Source: Viridibacterium curvum (GTDB lineage Bacteria; Pseudomonadota; Gammaproteobacteria; Burkholderiales; Rhodocyclaceae). From it: 64,000 nucleotides of DNA. Of this stretch, positions 8,657 through 18,531 are shown piece by piece; within the stretch, counting starts at the first letter, position 1, and each line of letters begins with the position of its first letter. The notes under the pieces are model-generated. The model saw only the letters and a program-made list of their open reading frames with translations. It ran no database searches and was not told the DNA's origin. The translations under genes and the position numbers were made by a program. Location: NCBI RefSeq assembly GCF_039544165.1, contig NZ_BAABLD010000005.1:1-64000 (forward strand), read 5' to 3'.

Positions 8657-9007
8657 CCGCGTTTCGACAATTCATGTTCTTGTGCAGGGTGCCGCAGCAC
8701 GAGTCGCCATTCCGCTGTCCCGGACGGATGCCCGGGAAGTCTCCGGGCGAGCGACACGTATCACTTTCGTGCTAGACCATTCTACACTTCGGCAATCGAA
8801 TCAACGGCACACGCATGTGTTTGATTTAGAGTGATTTTCGAATAAATACGATAGATGTGACAAAATTGTTGGCGCATACCGGCAAGGCACACATTTTTGC
8901 GGACTGACGCGCTTACGCGAGTCGGTAATTTGCCCAAACCGGGGTTGCGCGACCGCCCTCAGTGGCATCATCCCGGGTTCCCCCCTCCTCCTAAGCTCGA
9001 ATAACGC
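8657..9007. promoter_or_regulatory. Divergent intergenic region between export operon and kdgK
   Basis: This 351-bp region must hold the promoters of both divergent operons. The centre (about 8815-8870) is distinctly AT-rich compared with its surroundings. A partial dyad at 8870-8886 (TTGgCG...CGgCAA) could be an operator. A stem-loop at 8903-8924 pairs GACT with AGTC and CGCG with CGCG around CTTA. No good sigma-70 or sigma-54 promoter was found by eye, and no small gene is convincing. Confidence 0.4.
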
Positions 9008-9946
9008 ATGAATTCCCAATGTCGAATCGCCCTGTTCGGCGAGTGCATGATCGAATTGCGCGGCCAGATGTTTGGCACGATGCAGCAGAATTTTGGTGGC
9101 GACACCCTCAATACTGCGGTCTACCTGGCCCGTCTGGGGGCTGACGGAGGCGTCAAGGTTTCCTACGCGACCCAGCTGGGGCGTGACGCCTACAGCGAGG
9201 CCATGATCGAGGCCTGGCGCAAGGAAGGCATCGATACGCGCATGGTGCGTACCGAGGAAGGCAAGATGCCCGGCCTCTACACCATCCAGGTCGATGACCA
9301 GGGCGAGCGTACCTTCTACTACTGGCGCGACATGAGCGCCGCCAAGGACTACTTTGTGGACAACCCTAGTCCGCTTGAAGCCCACATCGACGAACTCGAC
9401 GCGTTGTACTACAGCGGAATCAGCCTCGCCGTGCTGCCCGAGTCAGGCCGTGAGCGCCTGTTCGCGATCATCGAGAAGCTGCGCGCACGCGGCGGCAAGG
9501 TTTTCTTCGACAACAACTTCCGCCGTCGCCTGTGGGCCAACGACCCGGACGTGACGCACTGGTTCGACCGCGCCTTTGCCAATGCCGACATGGCCATGAT
9601 CACGCTCGAAGACAATGCCGCCCTCTATGGTCTCGACGAAGAGTCTGCACTGAGCCACGCCTTCTCGCTGAGCTGCGATGAAGTCGTCATCAAGCGTGGT
9701 GTGGACCCGACCATGGTGCGCGTACGTGGCTTCGACCCGGTGATGGTTCCCACCTTCAAGGTTGACAAGGTCGTCGACACCACCGGAGCAGGCGACTCGT
9801 TTGCCGGCGGTTACCTGGCGGCACGCCTGCAAGGTCAGACCCCCGAAGTTGCTGCCCGTTCGGGCAACAAGATCGCCTCGATCGTCGTGCAACATCCCGG
9901 CGCAATCATTCCGCGCGAAAACATGCCGGTGTTCTTCTTTGGTTGA
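9008..9946 (+). CDS. kdgK: 2-keto-3-deoxygluconate kinase (PfkB family)
   Basis: A 312-residue ribokinase-family sugar kinase that would phosphorylate 2-keto-3-deoxygluconate to KDPG, the last step before aldolase cleavage to pyruvate and glyceraldehyde-3-phosphate. Visible features: N-terminal ALFGECMIEL, the glycine-rich NFGGDTLN substrate region, and PfkB signature 2, DTTGAGDSFAGGY (about residues 258-270), with its catalytic Asp. Length matches the family. It opens a plus-strand group with altronate pathway genes, which supports KDG rather than fructose or ribose as substrate. No strong Shine-Dalgarno precedes the ATG. Confidence 0.88.
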   Translation: MNSQCRIALFGECMIELRGQMFGTMQQNFGGDTLNTAVYLARLGADGGVKVSYATQLGRDAYSEAMIEAWRKEGIDTRMVRTEEGKMPGLYTIQVDDQGERTFYYWRDMSAAKDYFVDNPSPLEAHIDELDALYYSGISLAVLPESGRERLFAIIEKLRARGGKVFFDNNFRRRLWANDPDVTHWFDRAFANADMAMITLEDNAALYGLDEESALSHAFSLSCDEVVIKRGVDPTMVRVRGFDPVMVPTFKVDKVVDTTGAGDSFAGGYLAARLQGQTPEVAARSGNKIASIVVQHPGAIIPRENMPVFFFG

Positions 9947-10005
9947 TCAGAAGTGCTGTGGCGGGACTTTTCGGCGATGGTTATTGACAACATTGAGGGA
10001 AGAAA

Positions 10006-10974
10006 ATGAAAAAAAACTGGGGTCGAATGCTCCTGGCAGCATTGCTGCTGGGTTCGGGTTTGAACAGTCAGATGGCCGGAGCACTTGAGTTCAAGGTGCA
10101 GGGCGACATGCTGAGTGTGTCGGGGAATTACGCTTACGGGGACAAAGATAAGTTGCGCACGGCCTTGGCTGACGGCACCGTCAAGTATGTGGTTCTGTAT
10201 TCTCCCAACGGGGGCTGGACTGACGGCAAAAGCCTGTATGAAGTAATCAGTGCAGCGAATGTCACGACGGTCGCCTTTGGGCACTGCAGTTCAATTTTGT
10301 GCGGCATGACATTCTTGGGCGGAACAGAGCGCCGCTTGGCGTACTCCGAGCGCGGCGCCGTCCATTCGGTTGGCTTGGCGGTTGCCGTTGGAAATGCGGT
10401 CATTGAAGGCGATGTTGGCGTCACCCTGGATATGACTATGGCGTGGTGGCGCGACCATACCAAACTGAGTACGGGTTTTCTGGCCCGGAATTCCGGTGAT
10501 ACCGGGCTCTTTGGACGGATCATGTTCTTTCCTCCCAATGTCTCTCCCACCATCGGGCGGGTATTGCGGTGCAAGTCACGCCTGTCAGTTGATTGGTGTG
10601 ATCAGCTGTCTGGTGTCGATGCGCTAACTGGGGGCATCCTGACCAGTGACGAGCCGTTCAAGGACAGCCGTTTGCCCGACGTGCAGGACTTGAAAACTTT
10701 GCCGGTGGCGACCAGGTTCGCGGCATTGCGCGACGATCCACCACTTGATTTCTTGTCAGATGAGTGCCAATCCGAGTATCGGACATTTCTGAAGACGGAC
10801 AAACCGCGTGCTTTCGCCGTGAACAACGACGGAACATGTTTCGCAACTCATTCGCTGTTTTATCGCCCCTACTCGGACGCCCTGAGCCGTTGCAAGGCCA
10901 AGAGTAAGGACAAGACTAATTGCGTGTTTTACGCAGTGGATGATCAGGTTGTTTTTCCCGTGGCGAAGAAGTAA
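10006..10974 (+). CDS. Secreted protein of unknown function, possibly ClpP/crotonase-like fold
   Basis: A 322-residue protein with a clear signal peptide (MKKNWGR, then LLAALLLGSG, cleavage near AGA at residues 25-27). The ATG follows GAGGGAAG. I do not recognise the family firmly. Residues about 60-125 (VVLYSPNGGWTDGK, GHCSSILCGMTFLGG, AVHSVG) resemble periplasmic ClpP-like proteins in which SPGG and CASAC-type motifs carry the oxyanion hole and active-site Ser. Here the serine region reads CSSILCG, so activity is uncertain. The C-terminal half has several Cys residues consistent with disulfides. It sits between kdgK and uxaB in the same direction, but nothing links it chemically to hexuronates. 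Confidence 0.7.
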   Translation: MKKNWGRMLLAALLLGSGLNSQMAGALEFKVQGDMLSVSGNYAYGDKDKLRTALADGTVKYVVLYSPNGGWTDGKSLYEVISAANVTTVAFGHCSSILCGMTFLGGTERRLAYSERGAVHSVGLAVAVGNAVIEGDVGVTLDMTMAWWRDHTKLSTGFLARNSGDTGLFGRIMFFPPNVSPTIGRVLRCKSRLSVDWCDQLSGVDALTGGILTSDEPFKDSRLPDVQDLKTLPVATRFAALRDDPPLDFLSDECQSEYRTFLKTDKPRAFAVNNDGTCFATHSLFYRPYSDALSRCKAKSKDKTNCVFYAVDDQVVFPVAKK

Positions 10975-10998
10975 GTCCACTACCGACAGGAGTCAGCA

Positions 10999-12495
10999 TT
11001 GGCTGTATTGAACAGGGAAGTATTGGGGCTGCGTTCTGGCGCTGCTGGTGAGACGAGCGGCAGCGCTGTACGTGTCCTGCAAATCGGCGACGGCAATTTC
11101 CTGCGCGCCTTCGCCGACTGGATGTTCGATCTGGCCAATGAGGCCGGCGTCACGAATCTGCGTGTCACGCTGAGCGCCGCCCGCGGGCCCGGCGTGATTC
11201 CGCAGCTTGCTGCGCAGGATGGTTTGTTCACGGTTATCTCGCGTGGTGTGCTGGATGGTGCGGCGGTCGATCAGCGTCACGTTGTGCGCTGCGTTGACGA
11301 GGTCATCGATCCCTCGACGAACTGGACTGCAATGCTGGCCTGTGCGGTGAAGCCGGAGCTGCGTTTCGTTGTCTCCAACACGACCGAGGCCGGCATTGCC
11401 TACGTCGAGGAAGAGCTGGTGCACGACATCGTGCCGAAGAGCTTCCCGGCCAAACTGGCAGTCTTGCTGTGGTCGCGTTACCAGAAGCTCGGGCCGGCTG
11501 CGCGTGGTCTGATCGTGCTGCCCTGCGAGTTGCTGGAGCAGAACGGAGCCAAGCTGCGTCGCTATGTGCTGCAACACGCGACGGACTGGTCTCTGCCACC
11601 GGAATTCCTCGCCTGGGTGGAGCAGCAGAATCACTTCCTGAACACGCTCGTTGACCGCATCGTGCCGGGCTTTCCGTCAGCGGATGCCGAAGCATTGCAG
11701 GCGCAGCTTGGCTACAGCGACGCCATGATGGTGGCGGCCGAGCCATTCCACCTGTGGGTCATCGAAGGGCCTGCGGCGCTGGAGGCCGAGCTGCCGTTGG
11801 CGAAAGCCGGGCTCAAGGTGCTGTGGACGGACGATCTGCAGCCTTTCCGTGGCAGCAAGGTGCGCGTGCTCAATGGCGCGCATACGGCCAGCGCGTTGGC
11901 CGCTTTCGGTGCCGGCATCGACACGGTCAAGGGCATGATGGACGACGCCTTGTTCGCGCGCTATCTGAACACCTTGGTGTTCGACGAGATCGTCCCCTTT
12001 GTGCCGCTGGCCGAAGATGAGCGCAAGCGTTACGCAGCAAGCATCCTGGAGCGCTTCGAGAATCCGCACATCCGCCACGAACTGATCTCGATCTCGCTGA
12101 ACTCGGTGTCGAAGTGGCAAGTGCGTGTGCTGCCGACGGTCAAAGACCATGTGCGCAGCAGTGGCAAGGCACCGCGCCTGCTGGCGTTCTCGCTGGCTGC
12201 GCTGCTGGCCTTTTATCACGGCAAGCTGGACGCCACGGGCACTTATGCCGGCGAGCGCAACGGTCAGCCGTACCCGATCAAAGACAACGCCGAAGTGCTG
12301 ACCATCATGGCCGAAGCCTGGCGGAACTGGCAGCCAGGCGGCGATGTCGGACCACTGGTGAAAGACCTGCTTGGTGATGCGCGTCTGTGGGGTGAAGATC
12401 TCAGTGTTCTGGGGGATCTCGCTGCACAAGTCACGGCTGCGCTGGGCCGTATCAAGGCCGAGGGCGTGCGCGCTGCGCTGACCGGTTTGTTGTAA
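10999..12495 (+). CDS. uxaB: Tagaturonate reductase (altronate oxidoreductase)
   Basis: A 498-residue member of the mannitol dehydrogenase family (E. coli UxaB is 483 residues). It interconverts D-tagaturonate and D-altronate with NAD(H). Visible features: N-terminal nucleotide-binding segment QIGDGNFLRAF, mid-protein SNTTEAGI, and the catalytic region around KVRVLNGAHTASA (about residues 286-299), typical of the family. The start is a TTG at 10999, preceded by CAGGAG at good spacing. The gene is followed 37 bp later by altronate dehydratase, the next step of the galacturonate pathway. uxaC (the isomerase) is not in the window. Confidence 0.9.
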   Translation: MAVLNREVLGLRSGAAGETSGSAVRVLQIGDGNFLRAFADWMFDLANEAGVTNLRVTLSAARGPGVIPQLAAQDGLFTVISRGVLDGAAVDQRHVVRCVDEVIDPSTNWTAMLACAVKPELRFVVSNTTEAGIAYVEEELVHDIVPKSFPAKLAVLLWSRYQKLGPAARGLIVLPCELLEQNGAKLRRYVLQHATDWSLPPEFLAWVEQQNHFLNTLVDRIVPGFPSADAEALQAQLGYSDAMMVAAEPFHLWVIEGPAALEAELPLAKAGLKVLWTDDLQPFRGSKVRVLNGAHTASALAAFGAGIDTVKGMMDDALFARYLNTLVFDEIVPFVPLAEDERKRYAASILERFENPHIRHELISISLNSVSKWQVRVLPTVKDHVRSSGKAPRLLAFSLAALLAFYHGKLDATGTYAGERNGQPYPIKDNAEVLTIMAEAWRNWQPGGDVGPLVKDLLGDARLWGEDLSVLGDLAAQVTAALGRIKAEGVRAALTGLL

Positions 12496-12532
12496 CAGGC
12501 GCCCGGTCAGGGCTGTCTGCAAGGAGTCAAGA

Positions 12533-14047
12533 ATGTCCAAATCTGCTGCCATCCGTCTGCATGAAAATGACGACGTGATCATTGCCACCCAGCAACTCAT
12601 GCCAGGCAACACGCTGGCCGAGTTCGACGTCGTAGTGGCCGATCTCGTGCCACCCGGTCACAAGATCGCGACCCGCGCGATCAAGGCCGGCGAGCCGGTA
12701 CGCCGTTACAACCAGATCATCGGTTTCGCGAAAGCCGACATCGGAGCTGGCAAGCACATCCACGTGCATAACCTGGGCATGGGTGAGTTCGAGCGCGATC
12801 TCGCTATCGGCCAGGACAAGCACGACACGCCGCCCGCTGCGCAGCCGGCGACTTTCATGGGCTACAAGCGCCGTAACGGCAAGGTCGGTACGCGCAATTA
12901 CATTGCCATCATCGCTTCTGTGAACTGTTCGGCGACGGTGGTGCGCAACATTGCCAACCACTTCACGCCACAGCGTCTGGCCGAGTATCCCAACATCGAC
13001 GGCGTCATCGCTCTGGTGCATCAGACGGGTTGCGGCATGAACAGCGCGGGTGAGGGCATGCAGATCCTGCGTCGCACGCTCAATGGTTACGCCGTGCATG
13101 CCAATGTGGCTGGTGCGGTGTTCGTCGGTCTCGGCTGCGAGGTGGCACAGGTCGGGCCGATGGTCGCCGAGCTGGGCAGCATGGAGCCCGGCATGTTGCA
13201 GACGCTCAATATCCAGGACCTGGGGGGCACCTCGAAAGCCATCGAACGCGGTATCGAGCAGGTCACTGCGATGTTGCCGGCTGTGAATGCCTACAAGCGC
13301 GAACCGGTGCCAGTCAGCAACTTGATCGTTGGTCTCAATTGTGGTGGGTCGGACGGTTACTCCGGCATCACGGCGAATCCGGCGCTTGGTGGCGCGGTAG
13401 ACATGCTCGTTGCACATGGCGCGACCGCCATCCTGTCGGAGACTCCCGAGATCTACGGCGCTGAGCACTTGCTGACGCGTCGTGCTTCAAGCAAGGATGT
13501 CGCTGACAAGTTGCTGGCGCGCCTCGCCTGGTGGAAGGACTATACCGCCCGCAACGGTGGCGAAATGGACAACAATCCCTCCGTGGGCAACAAGGCGGGC
13601 GGGCTGACGACCATTCTCGAAAAATCTCTCGGCGCTGTGGCCAAGGGCGGCACGACCAATCTCAACGCCGTGTACGAATACGCTGAGCTGGTGACTGCCA
13701 AGGGCTTCGTGTACATGGATACGCCGGGTTACGACCCGGTGTCGGCGACGGGACAGGCCGCGGGCGGTGCGCAAGTCATCTGCTTCACGACCGGGCGCGG
13801 TTCTGCCTTCGGCTGCGCGGGTGTGCCGACGATCAAGTTCGCCACCAACAACGTGCTGTGGAACCGCCAGCGTGACGACATGGATGTGAATACCGGCGAC
13901 ATGCTGGACGGCGTGACCATGCAGGAAGTCAGCCAGCGCATCTTCGACGCCATCATCCGCCACGCCTCGGGTGAGAAGACGCGCAGCGAAGCGCTGGGCT
14001 ACGGGCAGGATGAGTTCCTGCCCTGGCATGTCGGCGCTGTGATGTAA
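12533..14047 (+). CDS. uxaA: Altronate dehydratase
   Basis: A 504-residue UxaA/GarD-family dehydratase that converts D-altronate to 2-keto-3-deoxygluconate, the KdgK substrate. The N-terminal SAF domain (about 1-95) and the C-terminal dehydratase domain are both present. Recognisable segments are GYKRRNGKVGTRNY, HQTGCGMNSAGEG and FTTGRGSAFGCAGVPTIK; the conserved Cys residues are consistent with metal binding in this family. An AAGGAG ribosome site precedes the ATG. Length agrees with E. coli UxaA (495). With uxaB and kdgK this completes tagaturonate to KDPG. Confidence 0.92.
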   Translation: MSKSAAIRLHENDDVIIATQQLMPGNTLAEFDVVVADLVPPGHKIATRAIKAGEPVRRYNQIIGFAKADIGAGKHIHVHNLGMGEFERDLAIGQDKHDTPPAAQPATFMGYKRRNGKVGTRNYIAIIASVNCSATVVRNIANHFTPQRLAEYPNIDGVIALVHQTGCGMNSAGEGMQILRRTLNGYAVHANVAGAVFVGLGCEVAQVGPMVAELGSMEPGMLQTLNIQDLGGTSKAIERGIEQVTAMLPAVNAYKREPVPVSNLIVGLNCGGSDGYSGITANPALGGAVDMLVAHGATAILSETPEIYGAEHLLTRRASSKDVADKLLARLAWWKDYTARNGGEMDNNPSVGNKAGGLTTILEKSLGAVAKGGTTNLNAVYEYAELVTAKGFVYMDTPGYDPVSATGQAAGGAQVICFTTGRGSAFGCAGVPTIKFATNNVLWNRQRDDMDVNTGDMLDGVTMQEVSQRIFDAIIRHASGEKTRSEALGYGQDEFLPWHVGAVM

Positions 14048-14053
14048 GTCCAT

Positions 14054-14074
14054 GCGGGAGGCGGCGCCTCCCGC
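14054..14074. terminator. Stem-loop between convergent uxaA and orphan gene
   Basis: A perfect 9-bp stem GCGGGAGGC/GCCTCCCGC with a 3-base loop lies 7 bp past the uxaA stop and just before the stop of the opposing gene. There is no T-run on either side, so it may be a bidirectional transcript-end stabiliser or weak terminator rather than a strong intrinsic terminator. Confidence 0.6.
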
Positions 14075-14083
14075 TGTCGGGCC

Positions 14084-14437
14084 TCAGGGCGCGCCGACCA
14101 CGTGCAGGCCGACGATGGGTGCTTGCATCGCAGGGGCTGTGCGGGATTGACCCCAGCCCAGTCGCGACAGCAACTGCAAGACGATCTGATTGGCCTGGTG
14201 CCGCGACAGTGTGTCCGGCAGGCTCAGCGCATCTGGCCCTACGATTTCACGGAAGGCTGTCGCCCGGCCGCCTTGTGTGGTGTAGAGGTAGAGGCCGCGA
14301 CCCTGCCGGTCGGTGCCGATCATGCCGTCACCACTCCCGCTGCTGCTGCCCTGAACCCAGAAGGTCCAGCGAGGCAACTTCCCGTCGCGGCAGTGGCTGG
14401 TTGCTTCAATGAAAAACCCTGCTTGCTGCATGTCCAT
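14084..14437 (-). CDS. Small protein of unknown function
   Basis: A 117-residue soluble protein with no signal peptide, membrane segment or family I recognise. The ATG at 14437 has GAGAAG a few bases upstream. The sequence begins MDMQQAGFFIEATSHC and contains a Ser/Gly-rich stretch (about residues 30-37, GSSSGSGDG), then RQGRGLYLYTTQGG; the C-terminal half is predicted helical (SRHQANQIVLQLLSRLGW). The codon pattern looks like a real gene and no larger opposing gene explains it. Its upstream region is unusually rich in stem-loops. Confidence 0.6.
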   Translation of the reverse strand: MDMQQAGFFIEATSHCRDGKLPRWTFWVQGSSSGSGDGMIGTDRQGRGLYLYTTQGGRATAFREIVGPDALSLPDTLSRHQANQIVLQLLSRLGWGQSRTAPAMQAPIVGLHVVGAP

Positions 14438-14746
14438 GTCTTCTCATCGTTGTTTCCAACGATCCCTCCTTTGGTGGCGTTTGTCCGTTCGACGCATTCC
14501 ACAGTGACTCGGGTCACTTGCGTTGCGTGAAACCATCCTTGCATCAATCGCCGACGAAAGGCAGTCAGAACAACTAATTCAGCGAGAGGTTTGTCACGCT
14601 CGCGACAGGGCTTTCGTGGCAGACAGGGCAAGCCCTGAGAGAAGGAAATCACGCTGTGGGAACCCGGTCACAGCGAAAGTAGAACGATCGGTTGAAGTGG
14701 GCCGGGCGGATCTGGAGGGGTGTTTGAAATCGCCCTGGCCCGCCAC
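14438..14746. other. Intergenic region with several stem-loops
   Basis: This 309-bp stretch carries no convincing gene. It contains four inverted repeats: GCGAG/CTCGC (14582-14603), CAGGGCTT/AAGCCCTG (8 bp, 14606-14637), CGCTGTG/CACAGCG (7 bp, 14652-14675), and an imperfect pair AGTGG-GGGCG / CGCCC-CCACT (about 14696-14747) that touches the ETF-QO stop codon. The last could help end ETF-QO transcription. Together they could form a structured RNA, but this is only by eye. Confidence 0.4.
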
Positions 14747-16390
14747 TCACATCTCGTTATAGATCGGTCCCTCGCCGCCCTGCGGCGCCACCCAGGTGAT
14801 GTTCTGGGTCGGATCCTTGATGTCGCAGCTCTTGCAGTGCACGCAGTTCTGCGCGTTGATCTGCAGGCGCGGTGTGGCCGGCTCGCCGTCGCGCACGATT
14901 TCATAGACGCCAGCCGGGCAATAGCGTTGCTCGGGCGCGGCGTACTCCTCGTAGTTGATGCCGATGGGCACGGCCGGATTGCGCAACTGCAGGTGGCAGG
15001 GCTGGTCTTCGGCGTGGTTGGTGTTGGACAGGAAAACCGAGGACAGGCGATCGAAAGTCAGCACGCCGTCGGGCTTGGGGTAGTCGATGCGCTTGTAGTG
15101 CGAGGCCGGCTTGAGCTTGAGGTGGTCGGCCTGGTTGCGCAGTGTCCAGGGCGCCTTGCCGCCGAACAGTTTCTGTTCGATACCGAAGGCCAGCGTGCCC
15201 AGCCACAGGCCTTTGCTCATCCAGGGCTTGAAGTTGCGCGTGCTGTGCAGCTCGCTTTGCAGCCAGCTGGAACGTACGAGGGCCGGGTAGTCGCTGAGTT
15301 CGTCCTGACGACGCTCAGCACTCAGCGCCGCAAACGCGGCTTCAGCGGCCAGCATGCCGGACTTGATTGCCGTGTGCGTACCTTTGATGCGTGCGGCATG
15401 CAGAAAGCCGGCGTTGTCCCCGATCAGCGCGCCGCCGGGGAAGGTGAGCTTGGGCAGCGATTGCAACCCGCCCGCCGTCAGCGCGCGTGCGCCGTAGGCC
15501 AGACGCTTGCCGCCTTCGAGATGCGTGCGCACCACCGGGTGCGTCTTGTATCGCTGCATTTCTTCGAATGCCGACAGCCAGGGGTTGCTGTAGCCCAATC
15601 CCAGCACGAAGCCGACGGCCACACGGTTCTCGCCGTAGTGGTACAGAAAGCTGCCGCCATAGGTACTCTGGTTCAGCGGCCAGCCTGCTGTGTGCATCAG
15701 GAGGCCTGGCTGATGTTTCTCTTTGGGAATTTCCCACAGTTCCTTTATGCCCAGACCGTAGGTTTGCGGGTCGACACCTTCGCGCAGCTTGAAGCGCTCT
15801 TCCAGAGAACGGCCCAATTGCCCGCGACAGCCTTCGGCGAACAGCGTGTACTTCGCCAGCAAGGCCATGCCGGGCTGGAAGTTAGGTCCTTCGCTGCCAT
15901 CGTGCAGGCGCCCCATATCTCCGGTGGCGACACCGATTACGCGACCCGCGTCGTCGTAGAGCACTTCGCTGCCGGCGAAACCGGGGTAGATTTCGACCCC
16001 CAGTGCTTCGGCTTGCGTACCGAGCCAGCGCACCAGCTGGCCGAGGCTGCCAATGTAGTTACCGTGGTTGCGTAGCGCCGGCAGCATCGCGAAGTCGGGC
16101 ACCTGGAAGCTGCCGGTTTTCGTGAGAAACATGAAGCGGTCTTCGGTGACTGCCGTAGTCAGGGGTGCGCCATCAGCCTGCCAGTTCGGCAGCAGCTCGG
16201 CGAGTGCCTTGGGGTCGATGACCGCACCGGACAGGATGTGCGCGCCCAGCTCGCTGCCTTTCTCGATGAGGCACACGGAGAGTTCGCGGCCGGCGTCGTT
16301 GGCGAGTTGCTTGAGGCGGATCGCTGCGGCGAGCCCGGAAGGGCCGCCGCCTACGATCAGCACATCGAATTCCATGGATTCACGTTCCAT
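14747..16390 (-). CDS. Electron transfer flavoprotein-ubiquinone oxidoreductase
   Basis: A 547-residue ETF-QO, the membrane-associated enzyme passing electrons from ETF (fatty acid and amino acid oxidation) to ubiquinone. Visible features: N-terminal FAD Rossmann motif DVLIVGGGPSGLAAA (about residues 9-23), TFPGGALIGDNAGFLHA in the FAD region, and a C-terminal 4Fe-4S ferredoxin domain with CVHCKSCDIKDP. The final part matches the family (QNITWVAPQGGEGP). AGGA lies about 7 bases before the ATG at 16390. The etfAB genes are not in the window. Confidence 0.95.
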   Translation of the reverse strand: MERESMEFDVLIVGGGPSGLAAAIRLKQLANDAGRELSVCLIEKGSELGAHILSGAVIDPKALAELLPNWQADGAPLTTAVTEDRFMFLTKTGSFQVPDFAMLPALRNHGNYIGSLGQLVRWLGTQAEALGVEIYPGFAGSEVLYDDAGRVIGVATGDMGRLHDGSEGPNFQPGMALLAKYTLFAEGCRGQLGRSLEERFKLREGVDPQTYGLGIKELWEIPKEKHQPGLLMHTAGWPLNQSTYGGSFLYHYGENRVAVGFVLGLGYSNPWLSAFEEMQRYKTHPVVRTHLEGGKRLAYGARALTAGGLQSLPKLTFPGGALIGDNAGFLHAARIKGTHTAIKSGMLAAEAAFAALSAERRQDELSDYPALVRSSWLQSELHSTRNFKPWMSKGLWLGTLAFGIEQKLFGGKAPWTLRNQADHLKLKPASHYKRIDYPKPDGVLTFDRLSSVFLSNTNHAEDQPCHLQLRNPAVPIGINYEEYAAPEQRYCPAGVYEIVRDGEPATPRLQINAQNCVHCKSCDIKDPTQNITWVAPQGGEGPIYNEM

Positions 16391-16504
16391 TATTTTTCCT
16401 GGCGTTTTGGTCTGGCTTGGTCAGGGCCGGATATTGCGACGGGATGAGGCGTTTGTGGAGTCGGCTATGGGTTAGGTGTCCATAACCGCCCATGTGAGGC
16501 GCCG

Positions 16505-17146
16505 CTATTTGAGCAAGGGCTTGAGGGCGGGCCAGACGATGTCGAGAATCATCGGCTGCGCTTCGGCCGTGGGGTGCAGGCCGTCGGCCTGGATCAGCTC
16601 GCGTCTTGTCGCAATCCCGTCCAGCAGGAAAGGCACGAGCGCGATCTTGTGGGTTTTCGCCAGATCCGCAAAGCTCGCGTGGAACTTCTGTGTATACGCT
16701 TGTCCGAGGTTGGGCGGCATGCGCATGCCCAGCAGCAGCACTTTGGCTCTCGATGCCTTGGCGGCGCTGATCATGGCATCAAGGTTTTCATTCATGGCTT
16801 TCAAGGACAGACCACGCAGGCCGTCGTTGGCGCCGAGTTCGAGAATCACGATTTCGGGTCTGGTGCGGGCCAATTCCGCAGTAAAGCGTGAGCGCCCGCC
16901 CGCGGTGGTTTCACCGCTGATGCTGGCGTTGTGTACGGTGTGCCGGTAGCCTTCGCGCTGCAGTTTTGCGCCCAGCAGTGTTGGCCAGGCTTTCTGCTGG
17001 TCGATCCCGTAACCGGCCGACAAACTGTCGCCCATCACGAGGATGCCAGCGGCATGGGCCGTGGCGCAGCAGAGCAGTGCCGCCAGCAGTGTTGCGCAGC
17101 GTCGGAGAAAGGCGCTGCGCCAGATCAAAGGGAAACCGTGCAACAT
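16505..17146 (-). CDS. tesA: Periplasmic arylesterase / lysophospholipase, SGNH family
   Basis: A 213-residue TesA-like multifunctional esterase (thioesterase I / protease I / lysophospholipase L1). The signal peptide runs to about residue 32 (LLAALLCCATAHA), followed by block I ILVMGDSLSAGYG with catalytic Ser, block III ELGANDGLRG with the oxyanion Asn, and block V DGLHPTAEAQ with catalytic Asp and His. The chosen start (ATG at 17146) gives a length like E. coli TesA (208); the frame extends further upstream but would cover the divergent ybbA gene. The start codon overlaps the ybbA ATG within one CATG. Confidence 0.92.
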   Translation of the reverse strand: MLHGFPLIWRSAFLRRCATLLAALLCCATAHAAGILVMGDSLSAGYGIDQQKAWPTLLGAKLQREGYRHTVHNASISGETTAGGRSRFTAELARTRPEIVILELGANDGLRGLSLKAMNENLDAMISAAKASRAKVLLLGMRMPPNLGQAYTQKFHASFADLAKTHKIALVPFLLDGIATRRELIQADGLHPTAEAQPMILDIVWPALKPLLK

Positions 17147-17824
17147 GAATCGTGAGATCTCCGTGGTATTGCAAGCAGAACAGATCGACAAGACCGTGGC
17201 ACTTGCCGATGGCGGTACGCTGACCATCCTGCATGACCTGAGCCTGTCGGTGCAGGCGGGCGAGACTATTGCCGTGCTGGGCGCTTCCGGGTCCGGGAAG
17301 TCTACACTGCTTGCCTTGCTCGCCGGGCTGGACGTACCGAGCTCCGGTCGTGTCCTGCTGATGGGCCAGGACCTGTTCGCCCTGGATGAAGATGCACGGG
17401 CCGGCTTGCGCGGCAAGTCCATGGGCTTTGTGTTCCAGTCCTTCCAGCTGCTGCCGGCACTGACGGCGGAAGAGAATGTGATGATGCCGCTGGAGCTGGC
17501 TGGGCGTTCCGCAGCACGTGAGACGGCACAGCGCTGGTTGCGGCGTGTAGGCCTCGGCGAGCGCCTGCATCACTATCCCAAGCATCTATCCGGTGGCGAA
17601 CAGCAGCGCGTTGCGCTGGCGCGCGCCTTTGCCATGCAGCCGGCCCTGTTGCTCGCCGACGAGCCAACCGGCAACCTCGATGCCGCAACCGGCAAGCAGA
17701 TCATCGAGCTGATGTTCGAGCTCAATCGCGAAGCCGGTACGACATTGATTCTTGTCACGCACGACGAACTGCTGGCAGCGGCCTGTGGCCGCCAGATCCG
17801 GCTGCGGAACGGACGTGCAGTTTC

Positions 17825-17828
<4 letters not shown>
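17145..17828 (+). CDS. ybbA: ABC transporter ATP-binding protein, YbbA/LolD-like
   Basis: A 227-residue ATPase, almost the same length as E. coli YbbA (228). Walker A GASGSGKST, signature LSGGEQQRVALARA, Walker B LLLADEPTGNLD and H-loop LVTHDELLAA are intact. It belongs to the MacB/LolD-type group, which normally pairs with an FtsX-like permease. In many bacteria ybbA is divergent from tesA and followed by the permease ybbP. Here it is followed directly by a convergent FAH-family gene (4-bp overlap), so its permease partner is missing locally. The start was set from the length match; longer in-frame starts would run into tesA. Confidence 0.9.
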
Positions 17829-18520
<692 letters not shown>

Positions 18521-18531
18521 GGTGGTTTCCT

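Noticed and set aside
9984..9989. TTGACA as a -35 element upstream of the secreted orphan gene
   Set aside because: No -10-like hexamer lies 16-18 bp downstream; that position falls in the start of the gene.
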